From Bacillus tuaregi (lineage in GTDB: Bacteria; Bacillota; Bacilli; Bacillales; Cytobacillaceae): a stretch of 64,000 nucleotides of DNA. The position numbers and the translations under genes are program-made. The stretch lies in assembly GCF_900104575.1 (NCBI RefSeq), contig NZ_LT629731.1, positions 1,004,189-1,068,188 of the forward strand. The letters are read 5' to 3'. Under the pieces are notes generated by a model. That model had not been told where the DNA came from and did no database searches. It worked only from the letters and a program-made list of their open reading frames with translations. Shown here piece by piece: positions 35,725-44,923 of the stretch (its first letter is position 1; every line of letters starts with the position of its first letter).

Positions 35725-37485
35725 CTATCCATTGTGGAAAAGCAAAATAGCTGAATCGAAGGGGTTAATTACCGTAAATAATTCCTCTGATTCCATCATA
35801 TATTCATGATTCTTCAATATCTCTACAATCTTTCGTCCTTTTAATGGAAAAGGCAGTGTAAGCTTTAATACCTCTGCTGATGGATTGATAATCACTAAGC
35901 ATTTACGTTCATCCTCCTCCTTTACATATGCGATGCCATTTTCAATCGGAAGAAAATGAAATTTTCCTTGATTTGCTAATAAAGGTTCTTTTTTTCTTAG
36001 TTGGATAAGCTGCTTAATGTGATGATATAATTCAAGGTTTTGTTGATCTTTCTCCCAAATCATACATCTGCGGCAGCCAGGATCCATTTCTCCTGTAAGT
36101 CCGATTTCATCACCATAATAAATGCAGGGAGTTCCGATAAATGTTAGCAGAAAAGTATAAATAAGCTTTGCCTTTCCAATATTTCCTTCACATTCTGTCA
36201 ATATTCTCGGTGTATCATGGCTGCCGACAAGGTTAAAAAGAGTTTCGTTAACAGTTTCGGGGTATTGCATCATAACAGCTGTCATTTGCTCTCTAAATTC
36301 TCTAGGCGAAACCAATCCCTTGGCGAAGTAGTGAACGGTCTTTGTTAGAAACGGATAATTCATGACCGAATCAAATTGATCCCCTCTGAGCCAACCTATA
36401 CTGTCATGCCAAATTTCACCAAGAATATAAAGCTCGGGTTTAATTTCTTTGACTGCTTCACGAAATTTCCGCCAAAAGGCATGGTCAATTTCATTAGCTA
36501 CATCTAATCTCCAGGCGTCTATATCAAATTCCTTAACCCAATAGCGTCCTACCTCAAGCAAATAATCTCTTGTATCTTTATTTTGTGTATTTAGCTTCGG
36601 CATGGTTTCTACAAAGGAAAAAGTAGCATAGTTTGGGTGCTCACCACCTCTTAGTGGGAATTGTTCAGTATGAAACCAATTTTTATAAGGTGATTTTACT
36701 CCGTTCTTCCATACGTCTTGAAAAGGAGGAAAATAAAAACCACAATGATTAAAGACGGCATCAAGCATGACGCGAATTCCCTTCTCATGACATGTCTTCA
36801 CAAGCCTCTTAAAGGTCTGTTTGTCTCCAAATTGCGGATCAATTTCAAAGTAATCAATCGTGTCATATTTATGGTTGGAATAAGCTTTAAAAATCGGTGT
36901 CAAATAGATCCCGTTTATCCCTAATTCCTTCAAATAATCTAGCTTTTGAATAATTCCTATGAAGTCGCCGCCAAAAAAATTTTCGGCTGTTGGGTCCTCG
37001 CTGCCCCAAGGTTTTGTATCAAGTGGATTCAGGCGTGAATCACCGTTTGCAAATCGCTCCGGGAATATTTGATACCAAATAGTGTCTCGCACCCAAGCTG
37101 GTGCTCGAAACACTTCGTTGGAATGTAAATAGGGAAAGCAGAAATATTGGTTAGGATCGTGAGGTGGCTCGTTGAAATAGCCCTTTTCAGTATAGATAAC
37201 GCTTTCCGTTTCTCCGTGTACGTGGAAGCCGTAGCGTAACCGTTGATAGGGAGGGGATACCTCCACTTGCCAATAGTCAAACAAACCATCTGATGCAACA
37301 CGAATTAAAGGTATGCTATAAGTAACCCATCTATTATCCTGCCATTCATACTGGTCGCCGTAAATCAACTCTATGGAAGCTACATTATCTTTTTTCGTTT
37401 GGATTCGAATATGCAGAGAATCCTGCTGAAAAGGATAGGCATATTGATCGGTTGGACGGTGAAAAATGGAAGCTCGCTCAAGCAT
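35725..37485 (-). CDS. Neopullulanase / maltogenic amylase (GH13, CBM34)
   Basis: 586 residues, no signal peptide, so cytoplasmic. An N-terminal CBM34-type domain (about 1-120) precedes the GH13 barrel. Catalytic residues are intact: nucleophile Asp328 in DAWRLD, acid/base Glu357 in LGEIW, Asp424 in GSHDTPR. LDAVFNHCG is the first conserved region. These enzymes cleave cyclodextrins, pullulan and maltodextrins, usually as N-domain-swapped dimers. It is divergent from the next amylase-like gene, suggesting a shared alpha-glucan theme. Confidence 0.92.
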   Translation of the reverse strand: MLERASIFHRPTDQYAYPFQQDSLHIRIQTKKDNVASIELIYGDQYEWQDNRWVTYSIPLIRVASDGLFDYWQVEVSPPYQRLRYGFHVHGETESVIYTEKGYFNEPPHDPNQYFCFPYLHSNEVFRAPAWVRDTIWYQIFPERFANGDSRLNPLDTKPWGSEDPTAENFFGGDFIGIIQKLDYLKELGINGIYLTPIFKAYSNHKYDTIDYFEIDPQFGDKQTFKRLVKTCHEKGIRVMLDAVFNHCGFYFPPFQDVWKNGVKSPYKNWFHTEQFPLRGGEHPNYATFSFVETMPKLNTQNKDTRDYLLEVGRYWVKEFDIDAWRLDVANEIDHAFWRKFREAVKEIKPELYILGEIWHDSIGWLRGDQFDSVMNYPFLTKTVHYFAKGLVSPREFREQMTAVMMQYPETVNETLFNLVGSHDTPRILTECEGNIGKAKLIYTFLLTFIGTPCIYYGDEIGLTGEMDPGCRRCMIWEKDQQNLELYHHIKQLIQLRKKEPLLANQGKFHFLPIENGIAYVKEEDERKCLVIINPSAEVLKLTLPFPLKGRKIVEILKNHEYMMESEELFTVINPFDSAILLFHNG

Positions 37486-37620
37486 CTAAATACCTTCCCT
37501 TCTTTGGATATTGCTATTAGGTTTTCCTGTTCATGCAATAAAATTTACTTCTCTATTAGGTTTATGATGTTACATACCAAAATGAATATTTTAAATTTTT
37601 TAAAATAACATTGTTTTTCG

Positions 37621-37648
37621 TTGACGGTCATACAGACTTAAGGATAAT
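37621..37648 (+). promoter_or_regulatory. Candidate promoter of the amylase-like gene
   Basis: TTGACG (37621-37626) and GATAAT (37643-37648), 16-bp spacer, about 55 bp before the start. An AT-only palindrome ATTTTAAA-TTT-TTTAAAAT lies just upstream. Confidence 0.45.
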
Positions 37649-37702
37649 CTTAATAGAGCTAGAATAAAGTTATTTATGAATGTACAAGGGGGAGAATAAA
37701 GG

Positions 37703-39190
37703 ATGAAAAAATGGGTTCTCAAGCTCATAATCATCTCGTTATGTTTGATAAACGTCCTACCGGTAGCTGCTACAGAGAAGGAGAGTCGCAGCTGGCAGGA
37801 TGAAAGCGTTTATTTAATGATGATAGACCGCTTTAATAATGGGGATCAAAGCAACGATGAGGGTGTGAAAATGAATCAACCCGAAGCCTATCATGGTGGC
37901 GACTTCCAAGGTGTGATGGATCAGTTAGATTACATAAAGGATATGGGTTTTACAGCTATTTCGCTTACCCCCGCTTTCGATAATGTAGACGGAGGTTACC
38001 ATGGCTATTGGGTAAATGACTTCTATAAAACGGACGAGCATTTTGGTTCTATAGAGGAATTTAAGAAATTGATAAATGAAGCACATAAGAGGGATATGAA
38101 AGTCATACTTGAATTTGAAGTGAATCATGTTGGGCCTAATCATGCCTGGCTAAATGATTCAAAGAAGAATCTATGGTTTCGAGCAGAACAGGGTCAGGGA
38201 GAAAACTTACCATTATTAGATCAGGAAAATAACGAGGTTCAGAAATATTTAATAGATGCAGCCAAATGGTGGATTAAGGAAACAAATATTGATGGTTACC
38301 AGGTCCAGCTATTGAAGCATACGTCCGCTGCTTTTATCCGTTCATTTGCAAAAGAAGTGAAAGCTGTGAAAGATAATTTCTATCTTCTAGGTGAGGCAAA
38401 AAACGCTGATACAGAGCAAATGGTGTCATTCATTGAAAATGGAGGGGACGGCATCACAGACTATCCATTGGCCGCAGAATTAAGAGAGATATTCTCGAAG
38501 TCGAATCAGTCGTTCACCCCTTTATTTGCAAGGCTGGCACAAAATGAAACTGTATATCCCGAAACAGCCTTATTAGCGACTTTAATGGATAATCAATTTA
38601 CTGAACGTTTTACAAGCCAAATGGTTGAGAATAATGAGCATCCTGGTCCACGCTGGAGGCAGGCACTAACATTTCTCTATACAACACCAGGGGTTCCATT
38701 CGTCTATTATGGAAGTGAAATTGCCTTGAACGGGAGTGGAGAGCCTGATAACCGTAAGCAGATGAATTTCCGAACAGACCAGGAAATCGTTGAGTATATT
38801 AAGCAGCTCGGAAGTCTGCGTTCGGAACTGCCTTCATTAACTCGGGGAACGATGAATGTACTGTATGAGAAGGATGGCATGGCTGTATATAAACGAGTTT
38901 ATCATGATGAAACGACTGTCGTTGCTATTAACAATACGACAGAAACCCAAACCATTACCTTATCCGAAAAGGAATTAGCAGGAGACAAGGAATTAAGGGG
39001 CCTGATAAACAATGATCTAGTTCGTAATGATGGGGAAGAATATCATATTACGATTGACCGTGATGAGTCTGAACTCTATGTGCTAAGAGATAAATCGGGG
39101 ATTAATTATTCTTATTTTATTGCGCTGGGAGTAGTTTTGGTTGCCTTTTTCGTTTTTATCAGTCTTATCAAAAAAAGATCACGTAAATAA
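37703..39190 (+). CDS. Membrane-anchored GH13 amylase-like protein with lost catalytic residues
   Basis: 495 residues. Signal peptide (1-23, KKWVLKLIIISLCLI ... VAA), GH13 barrel (about 30-375), a C-terminal beta domain, and a C-terminal membrane helix (about 468-488) ending KKRSRK, so the barrel faces outside. Compared with the usual DGFRxD, region II reads DGYQVQ: the nucleophile position is Gln202 and its Arg is Gln200. The DNHD motif reads DNQF: His is Gln298 and Asp is Phe299. Only acid/base Glu231 (LLGEA) remains, and the region I Asp is Glu in EFEVNH. The frame is open with normal codon use, so this is probably a conserved non-enzymatic glucan-binding protein, not a pseudogene. Confidence 0.85.
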   Translation: MKKWVLKLIIISLCLINVLPVAATEKESRSWQDESVYLMMIDRFNNGDQSNDEGVKMNQPEAYHGGDFQGVMDQLDYIKDMGFTAISLTPAFDNVDGGYHGYWVNDFYKTDEHFGSIEEFKKLINEAHKRDMKVILEFEVNHVGPNHAWLNDSKKNLWFRAEQGQGENLPLLDQENNEVQKYLIDAAKWWIKETNIDGYQVQLLKHTSAAFIRSFAKEVKAVKDNFYLLGEAKNADTEQMVSFIENGGDGITDYPLAAELREIFSKSNQSFTPLFARLAQNETVYPETALLATLMDNQFTERFTSQMVENNEHPGPRWRQALTFLYTTPGVPFVYYGSEIALNGSGEPDNRKQMNFRTDQEIVEYIKQLGSLRSELPSLTRGTMNVLYEKDGMAVYKRVYHDETTVVAINNTTETQTITLSEKELAGDKELRGLINNDLVRNDGEEYHITIDRDESELYVLRDKSGINYSYFIALGVVLVAFFVFISLIKKRSRK

Positions 39191-39222
39191 AAAAAGGCGA
39201 AGTCAAACTTCGCCTTTTTTTT
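39190..39222. terminator. Bidirectional terminator
   Basis: Stem AAAAAAGGCGAAGT / ACTTCGCCTTTTTT between the convergent amylase-like and yajQ-family genes. Confidence 0.88.
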
Positions 39223-39712
39223 AACGATAATTAACAAATTGAACATCAATACTTAAGTCCGCCTCTTTAACAGCCTGGATAATTTTCTGCAGGTCATCAC
39301 GGCTTTTAGCTGTAACTCGGATCTGGTCATCCTGAATCTGGCTTTTCACCTTAAGACCGCTATTTTTAATGATCGTATTGATTTTCTTCGCATTTTCTTT
39401 ATCAATACCCTGAATCAGCTTGGCTCTTTGTCTGACTGTTCCGCCACTTGCTCTTTCGACTTTACCGTAATCAAGGTTTTTGACCGGTACACCACGCTTG
39501 AATAATTTACTGAACAGAACATCCTTCACTTGATCTAATTTGTATTCATCATCTGAAATTAGAACAAGTTCTTCTTTATCAAGTGAAATATCACTTTTAC
39601 TGCCTTTAAAGTCATAGCGATTTTGTATTTCCTTCAATGCGATTTGAATTGCGTTTTGCACTTCTGCAAAATCAACGTCCGATACAATATCAAATGAACT
39701 ATCTTTAGCCAT
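39221..39712 (-). CDS. yitK: YajQ family nucleotide-binding protein (YitK)
   Basis: 163 residues, the standard length. Begins [22 protein letters not shown], with the internal repeat of two ferredoxin-like halves ([21 protein letters not shown]). YajQ proteins bind nucleotides; some Gram-negative members bind cyclic di-GMP. Divergent from yitL as in B. subtilis. Confidence 0.92.
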   Translation of the reverse strand: MAKDSSFDIVSDVDFAEVQNAIQIALKEIQNRYDFKGSKSDISLDKEELVLISDDEYKLDQVKDVLFSKLFKRGVPVKNLDYGKVERASGGTVRQRAKLIQGIDKENAKKINTIIKNSGLKVKSQIQDDQIRVTAKSRDDLQKIIQAVKEADLSIDVQFVNYR

Positions 39713-39872
39713 ACATACCCTCCAACAAAACAGTTTTTCATTCTTATAGCGCGTTACAAGAAGAGGTTTCCCTTTACCTATTAATTATAGTAAAATATAG
39801 CAGTTGATACAACTTTAGGTAACCTAGCATAGTTTATGATCAGATTTAGTTCTTTCAAAGGAGGAAAATCCC

Positions 39873-40739
39873 TTGTCAATATATGATAGCATAGGACAAG
39901 CTGTACAATTAGAGGTAACGCGTAAGACTGATTTTGGTTATTTCTTAACAGATGGTACAGACGATGTGCTTTTACATCAAAATGAAACGGACCAGGATTT
40001 GGAACTGGAAACACAGGTAGAGGTCTTTTTATATACAGATTCCCAAGGTAGAATCGCAGCTACGACAACGATTCCAAAAATTACGGTTGGTAAATATGAA
40101 TGGGCAGAAGTAAGTGATGTAAAGCCTGGGCTTGGTGTATTCTTAGATATCGGGATACAAAAGGATATGCTACTTGGAGAAGAAGATTTACCAGTCCATA
40201 AAAGTGTATGGCCGCAGGTTGGTGATTTACTATATATAACGCTAAGGGTAAATCGAAACAACCGTATTTATGTAAAGCTGGCCACGGACCCGATTATCGA
40301 AGAAAATTCAGTAGCAGCAACCCGAGAAGATTTTAATAAAAGTATTCACGGCTACATCTACAGGACAGCCAAAGTTGGGAGCTGGATTTTTACGGCAGAA
40401 GGTTATAAAGGCTTTATTCATGAATCACAGCGTAAAGTAGAACCACGTCTCGGTGAAAAGGTTGAAGGACGTATTATTGATGTAAAAGAAGACGGAACAA
40501 TCAATGTATCGCTCCTGCCAAGAAAGGAAGAGGCCCTTGATGTAGATGCCGAAAAGATTCTTTCTGTACTAGCAGAGCGAAATGGCGCCATGCCGTATTG
40601 GGATAAAAGCATGCCAGAGGATATCCAGAACAAATTCCAATTAAGTAAAGCGGCGTTTAAGCGTGCGTTAGGACGATTAATGAAGGACGGGAAAGTCTAC
40701 CAAGAGGAAGGCTGGACCTATATTAAGCGAGAAAATTAG
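39873..40739 (+). CDS. yitL: S1-like RNA-binding protein CvfB (YitL)
   Basis: 288 residues starting at TTG, with AAAGGAGG at a good distance and no ATG nearby in frame. Three S1/cold-shock-like beta barrels are visible (for example GYFLTDGTDDVLLHQNE and GYKGFIHESQRKVEPRLGEKVEGRI) and a C-terminal winged helix (FQLSKAAFKRALGRLMKDGKVY). CvfB-type proteins bind RNA; in staphylococci they affect virulence expression. Confidence 0.92.
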   Translation: MSIYDSIGQAVQLEVTRKTDFGYFLTDGTDDVLLHQNETDQDLELETQVEVFLYTDSQGRIAATTTIPKITVGKYEWAEVSDVKPGLGVFLDIGIQKDMLLGEEDLPVHKSVWPQVGDLLYITLRVNRNNRIYVKLATDPIIEENSVAATREDFNKSIHGYIYRTAKVGSWIFTAEGYKGFIHESQRKVEPRLGEKVEGRIIDVKEDGTINVSLLPRKEEALDVDAEKILSVLAERNGAMPYWDKSMPEDIQNKFQLSKAAFKRALGRLMKDGKVYQEEGWTYIKREN

Positions 40740-40765
40740 GGCGGAGAACAACCGCCCTTAATTTG
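40738..40765. terminator. Hairpin between yitL and the DUF3941 gene
   Basis: Stem AGGGCGG / CCGCCCT with loop overlapping the yitL stop codon; weak T-tail. Confidence 0.5.
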
Positions 40766-40815
40766 ATACCTAGCTAAAGAAGCCAAGGGCTCCTTAGTCT
40801 AAATCTTTCGCTTTT

Positions 40816-40947
40816 CTATAGATGATCTGTTTTCTTGGAGTATTGATGTTTACCAGCTTTACGGTTTTTCTCACGCATCATATTTTTTTCATGGCGAAGG
40901 GCATTGTTGTCCTTTGCCTTTTTGTCATTATCAGACGTATGAGGCAT
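40816..40947 (-). CDS. DUF3941 family small protein, 43 residues
   Basis: Very small, hydrophilic and basic: MPHTSDNDKKAKDNNAL, then RHEKNMMREKNRKAGKHQYS and KKTDHL. The ATG has AAAGGAG eight bases before it. I recognise the pattern as the DUF3941 family of short Bacillaceae proteins; its function is unknown. Overlooked with common length cut-offs. Confidence 0.8.
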   Translation of the reverse strand: MPHTSDNDKKAKDNNALRHEKNMMREKNRKAGKHQYSKKTDHL

Positions 40948-41034
40948 AATAAAAACTCCTTTCCATCATTAGCTTCAACCTTAGTCTTGGCTATGATAAA
41001 AAGGAGTATGTCAGAAAGAATTTACCATGAGATA

Positions 41035-41898
41035 TTATGACTCAGGCAGTTTGTTTAAGAAAAAGATGGCAATGGTACCAAAACCCGTATGGGAGCCTAT
41101 AACAGCACCAACATCCGTTATCATAACTTCTTTTGCGTGTAATTCTTCTTCAATTAATTTTTTCATTTCTAGTGCAGTATCCATAGCATCAGCCTGGCTG
41201 ATTCCAACAGTCTGCTCTTCAAAGCTTACTCCACGTTCTGACATGACTTCAATAATGCGGCGCAGCAGCTTCTTTTGCCCGCGGATTTTTTCTAATGGAA
41301 CAAGCTTGCCGTCTTCAACATTTAATAGCGGCTTTATATTAAGCAGTCCGCCTAAAAAGGCTGATGCCTTTGAAACGCGGCCGCCTTTTGCTAAATAATC
41401 AAGATTATCGACCGTGAATAAGTGCTCCATATGTGTGGCAAGAAATTCCGCTCTTTGAACGATTTCGTCAAAAGTTGCGTTTTCCTTTGCTAGCTTAGCC
41501 GCTTCCTTAACAACCAAGCCTTGACCAAGTGATGCGCATTTTGTATCTATGATTTTTAATTTGAAATCAGGATAGGTCTCTTTCACCTGATCACGTATCA
41601 TGACAGCTGTTTGATATGTACCTGATAACTGTGAAGAAAAGGCAATATAGATTCCTTCCTCGTTATTTTGCGCCATTTCAGTGAATGTTTTCTCAAATCT
41701 AAGCGGAGAAACCTGTGATGTTTTTGGAACTTGACCATCTCGAATAGCCTTATAAATGGTGTCTGGTTGTATGGTCAGTAAGTCTTCATATTCCTGGTCA
41801 TTCAAATGGACTTTTAACGGAAATAATGTCACTTGATTGTCTTTATAAAAATGTAGGGGTAAGTCACTCGCGCTGTCAGCTAAAATCTTAACCGGCAT
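41035..41898 (-). CDS. DegV family fatty acid-binding protein (YitS-like)
   Basis: 287 residues. ATG 41898 follows AGGTGA and yields MPVKILADSASDLP, the family N-terminus; an in-frame extension is dropped. DegV features: SQVSPLRFEKTF, IYIAFSSQLSGTYQTA and TVDNLDYLAKGGR. These proteins (FakB type) present a bound fatty acid to the FakA kinase; FakA is not in this window. Lies in the yit region as yitS does in B. subtilis. Confidence 0.9.
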   Translation of the reverse strand: MPVKILADSASDLPLHFYKDNQVTLFPLKVHLNDQEYEDLLTIQPDTIYKAIRDGQVPKTSQVSPLRFEKTFTEMAQNNEEGIYIAFSSQLSGTYQTAVMIRDQVKETYPDFKLKIIDTKCASLGQGLVVKEAAKLAKENATFDEIVQRAEFLATHMEHLFTVDNLDYLAKGGRVSKASAFLGGLLNIKPLLNVEDGKLVPLEKIRGQKKLLRRIIEVMSERGVSFEEQTVGISQADAMDTALEMKKLIEEELHAKEVMITDVGAVIGSHTGFGTIAIFFLNKLPES

Positions 41899-42105
41899 TG
41901 GAATCACCTGCTTTCCATTAAATTGCTTTTCTTTAAAAACCTGTGGTATCAGCGTTTCGATATTAAGTGTACCATTTAATGATTTTCTATAAAAGTACCA
42001 TTCATTACGAGATGTTAACAAAATCTGCTTGAAAAGATTTTATTGGGCATAATAATGGATAATACCTTTCTAGAAAAAAATCTAATGTTTAGGAGGTTCT
42101 ATTTT

Positions 42106-42534
42106 ATGTTTAGATTCATACTTATTCTTTCTATTATATTGTTCTTTCAACAAGAGATTACAGCTGAAGGAAGGATGGATCAATCGCTGTATGCTGCTTC
42201 AAAGGATAAATCAGTAAATACTACTAATTTTTCAGATATTGTAGTAAAAAAGGAGAATGATAAATATATCATCACAGGCAAATCAAAAGTGAAAAAGGGC
42301 GTTTTTTATTATAGTGTAGAAGACGGTCATCGAATATTAATCCCCGAGACAAAGGTTAGGGTGAATAATTTATACTGGACCTCTTTTAAACTGACGTTTT
42401 CTATTCCTGTGAAAGCAATGCCGGAAAATGGTGTGTTAGTGTTAAATTTATATGAAAAGAATAGGTCTAAAGAAATTCGCGATCCTTTCCCGGTTTTTCT
42501 AGATCGTTTTAGTGAGCAGAATAAACAAAGCTGA
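42106..42534 (+). CDS. Secreted protein with a Gmad2-like Ig fold (tentative)
   Basis: 142 residues. Signal peptide at the N-terminus (FRFILILSIILFF ... TAEG), then a beta-rich domain: FSDIVVKKENDKYIITGKSKVKKGVF in front and VKAMPENGVLVLNLYEKNRSKE behind. The alternation and the ITGKSKV / VLNLYEKNRS marks resemble the Gmad2 immunoglobulin-like domain seen in sporulation or germination proteins. AGGAGG 9 bases before the ATG 42106; the longer in-frame start is less likely. Function unknown. Confidence 0.55.
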   Translation: MFRFILILSIILFFQQEITAEGRMDQSLYAASKDKSVNTTNFSDIVVKKENDKYIITGKSKVKKGVFYYSVEDGHRILIPETKVRVNNLYWTSFKLTFSIPVKAMPENGVLVLNLYEKNRSKEIRDPFPVFLDRFSEQNKQS

Positions 42535-42556
42535 CAGCAATGTCAGCTTTGTTTAC
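42526..42556 (+). terminator. Terminator
   Basis: 9-bp stem AAAGCTGAC / GTCAGCTTT with loop AGCAAT, then GTTT. Confidence 0.7.
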
Positions 42557-42599
42557 TGAAGCGTCCATCATACGACTAGAAAAGCGAATTTTGCTTCCC

Positions 42600-42785
42600 T
42601 TAATGTAACGCGTCTAACTCTTTTTGCAGTTCCTGGAGCTGCTCTTTCTCAGCCATTGTCGTATTGGCATAGGCTGAAGATAGAGCATTTTTTGCTTTTT
42701 CGATTGCCACATCCTGTTCTTCCGGACCGGAATTCTTCGCTAAATCAACAAATTTACGCGCATCTTGGAACAGTCTGTTAGCCAT
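42600..42785 (-). CDS. DUF3813-like small protein, 61 residues
   Basis: MANRLFQDARKFVDLAKNSG, then a helical, charged remainder (AIEKAKNALSSAYANTTMAEKEQLQELQKELDAL) with a short coiled-coil tendency. Ribosome site AGGTCTTTAGAGG. It starts 3 bp after the stop of the small gene upstream and is probably co-transcribed. Function unknown. Confidence 0.65.
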   Translation of the reverse strand: MANRLFQDARKFVDLAKNSGPEEQDVAIEKAKNALSSAYANTTMAEKEQLQELQKELDALH

Positions 42786-42788
42786 CCT

Positions 42789-42944
42789 CTAAAGACCTCC
42801 TCCAGGTGAAGATTCTTTCGCATTTGCCATTTTGTACGCCTCTGCCTCGGCATACGTCATGTGATAAGGGATACGTTCAGCGTGTTTAGATACAGTGTCC
42901 ACACCTTGCTGTACAAAACGTTTGGATTTGTTCCGTTTACCCAT
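42789..42944 (-). CDS. Hypothetical small protein, 51 residues
   Basis: Not recognised. ATG 42944 has GGAGGGG upstream. Basic N-terminus MGKRNKSKRFVQQG, a helical middle with YHMTYAEAEAYKMA and a Gly-rich end (SSPGGGL). No membrane segment. Forms a two-gene unit with the DUF3813-like gene. Confidence 0.6.
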   Translation of the reverse strand: MGKRNKSKRFVQQGVDTVSKHAERIPYHMTYAEAEAYKMANAKESSPGGGL

Positions 42945-43068
42945 GCGAATCCCCTCCAAAAAAGAGTGTGAAGCTGTTATAAGCCTCATTCATAGTATGC
43001 TCTCCATTTAAGAGAATTATGAAGGAAACCTCAAAAAGCTCATTAAGAGCTAGACAAAATGATGCTAT

Positions 43069-43887
43069 TTAGATAGCCTTTAAATTTAATAAATCATTTA
43101 AATAAAGACCAACGCCATCTTCTTCATTAGTTAACGTAACTTCATTGGCAACTGTTTTCAGTTCCTCTATAGCGTTCCCCATTGCGATTCCATACCCGGC
43201 ATAATCAAGCATTTCTAGATCATTATCCTCATCACCAAAAGCAATAATCCGTTCAGGAGGGATATTGTAATATTCAGAGGCATGCTTTAGGCCGACTGCT
43301 TTATGCAAACCGTTTTTTATTATTTCTATCACTGGAAAAGGAGCACCCCAGCTTCGATGTTCAATCACTTCTGCGTGTACTTCGTTTAATCGTTGTCGAA
43401 TCAGCTTTACCTGTTCTTCAGTCGAATGGATTAACATGCTCGTTGGGGAAGTGGTTAAAAAATGACGTAAATCACCTGTTGTGATCGTTGGATTACCGAA
43501 GCTGAATAATTCGAGCAGCTTCTCATCATGGTAATGGAAATAAACATCATCAATCACTTCGGCAATAATATTATAGAAATCATAGGAAATACAGGTCTCC
43601 ACAATATCCTTTGCAATAGACATATCGAGTGGAGAATGGTAAATACCCCAATTTTTATCCTTTGGATGGTGAACAAAGGCACCATTAAAATTGACGATTG
43701 GTGAATCTAATTCAAGCTCACGATAGTACATTTCAGATGAGCGAAAAGGTCTTCCAGTTGCAATCATAACGACATGTCCGGCTTCTTTTGCTTTCTTGAG
43801 AACCAGCTTTGTTTTATTCGAAATGGTCTTATCATCCTTTAATAAAGTACCGTCTAAATCTAACGCTATTAAGTGTGTGTCTGCCAT
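43069..43887 (-). CDS. yitU: Cof-type HAD phosphatase (YitU)
   Basis: 272 residues. HAD motifs are LIALDLDGTLL (nucleophile Asp), IATGR (motif II), the Lys before VGLKHA, and IAFGDEDNDLEML (motif IV), with a C2-type cap between. In B. subtilis YitU dephosphorylates a riboflavin precursor among other phosphates; the exact substrate is not evident here. Start ATG 43887 after AAAGGGG. Confidence 0.9.
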   Translation of the reverse strand: MADTHLIALDLDGTLLKDDKTISNKTKLVLKKAKEAGHVVMIATGRPFRSSEMYYRELELDSPIVNFNGAFVHHPKDKNWGIYHSPLDMSIAKDIVETCISYDFYNIIAEVIDDVYFHYHDEKLLELFSFGNPTITTGDLRHFLTTSPTSMLIHSTEEQVKLIRQRLNEVHAEVIEHRSWGAPFPVIEIIKNGLHKAVGLKHASEYYNIPPERIIAFGDEDNDLEMLDYAGYGIAMGNAIEELKTVANEVTLTNEEDGVGLYLNDLLNLKAI

Positions 43888-44078
43888 TCTATATCCCCTT
43901 TCAATGTTCACAGCAGTATTCCTTTTTGTTAGTGTAATCCTTTTGGAAAAAAAAAGTCCACATGTTACACTTGATTCAGATAAGTATTCTTATATCTTAG
44001 CTTCTTTTTCATAACAGTCAAAGCATTTGTTGTCTTTATGCGCATCCTTGTACGTTTTTTCGATTGGAGGATTCTATT

Positions 44079-44849
44079 GTGTTCATTATTGAAAAAAAGT
44101 CAGTCAATGATATTCCTGTATTGCATTTGGCTAAAAAAAACTTATTTCACGACAGGCTGCCATTAGTGTTGTTTATGCATGGTTTTACTAGTGCGAAAGA
44201 GAATAATCTGCATTATGCCTATCTCTTAGCGGAGAAGGGGTTCCGAGTTGTTTTACCTGAAGCGATGTATCATGGGGAACGGCAAGTAAATATGAGTAAA
44301 GAAAAGCTTATGGTCCATTTTTGGGATATTGTCCTTCAATCCATAGATGAAATTGAGGTTCTACGTCAATATTATTTCAGTGAAAATTTAATTGACCCTG
44401 ATCGAATCGGACTAGTTGGTACTTCAATGGGAGGAATTATCACACTTGGTTCATTAACTCGATATAAGTGGATTAAAGCTGCAGTTAGCTTAATGGGCAT
44501 GCCATACTATGAAAAGTATGCGCTCCTGCAAATAAACGAAATAAAAAAACGAGGATTAAAGCTTCCTTTTAATGAGGAACAGTTAGCAAGCCTCCTTAAG
44601 AAACTTATAGAGCTTGATTTAAGCAGACAGCCGAAGAAGCTTGAGCAACGTCCACTCCTATTCTGGCATGGAAAACAGGATCCCATTGTACCTTTTTCTT
44701 ATACATATGACTTTTACGAAAGAATTAAACCACTTTATGAAGAGAATCCTAAAAAATTACAGTTTATTATTGATGAAAAATCTGGTCATAAAGTAAGCAG
44801 AGAAGGAGTCTTAAAGACAGTCGAATGGTTCGAAACTTATCTTGCTTAA
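44079..44849 (+). CDS. yitV: Alpha/beta hydrolase (YitV)
   Basis: 256 residues from GTG with TTGGAGG eight bases upstream. Alpha/beta fold: oxyanion region FMHGFTSAKENNLHYAYLLAEKG, nucleophile elbow GTSMGG (Ser about 118), Asp in WHGKQDPIVP, His in KSGHKVSREGVLKTVEWFE. Close to B. subtilis YitV in sequence and place. Substrate unknown. Confidence 0.93.
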   Translation: MFIIEKKSVNDIPVLHLAKKNLFHDRLPLVLFMHGFTSAKENNLHYAYLLAEKGFRVVLPEAMYHGERQVNMSKEKLMVHFWDIVLQSIDEIEVLRQYYFSENLIDPDRIGLVGTSMGGIITLGSLTRYKWIKAAVSLMGMPYYEKYALLQINEIKKRGLKLPFNEEQLASLLKKLIELDLSRQPKKLEQRPLLFWHGKQDPIVPFSYTYDFYERIKPLYEENPKKLQFIIDEKSGHKVSREGVLKTVEWFETYLA

Positions 44850-44923
44850 GCGGAAAGTTTAAGCTTTTGCTCCTTTTCTGTTACGATAAAATAGACTAAA
44901 TGACAAGCAAGGAGTGAGCATAC

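Noticed and set aside
37703-39190. Amylase-like gene as a pseudogene
   Set aside because: No frameshift or stop, intact signal peptide and membrane anchor; point changes are confined to the active site.
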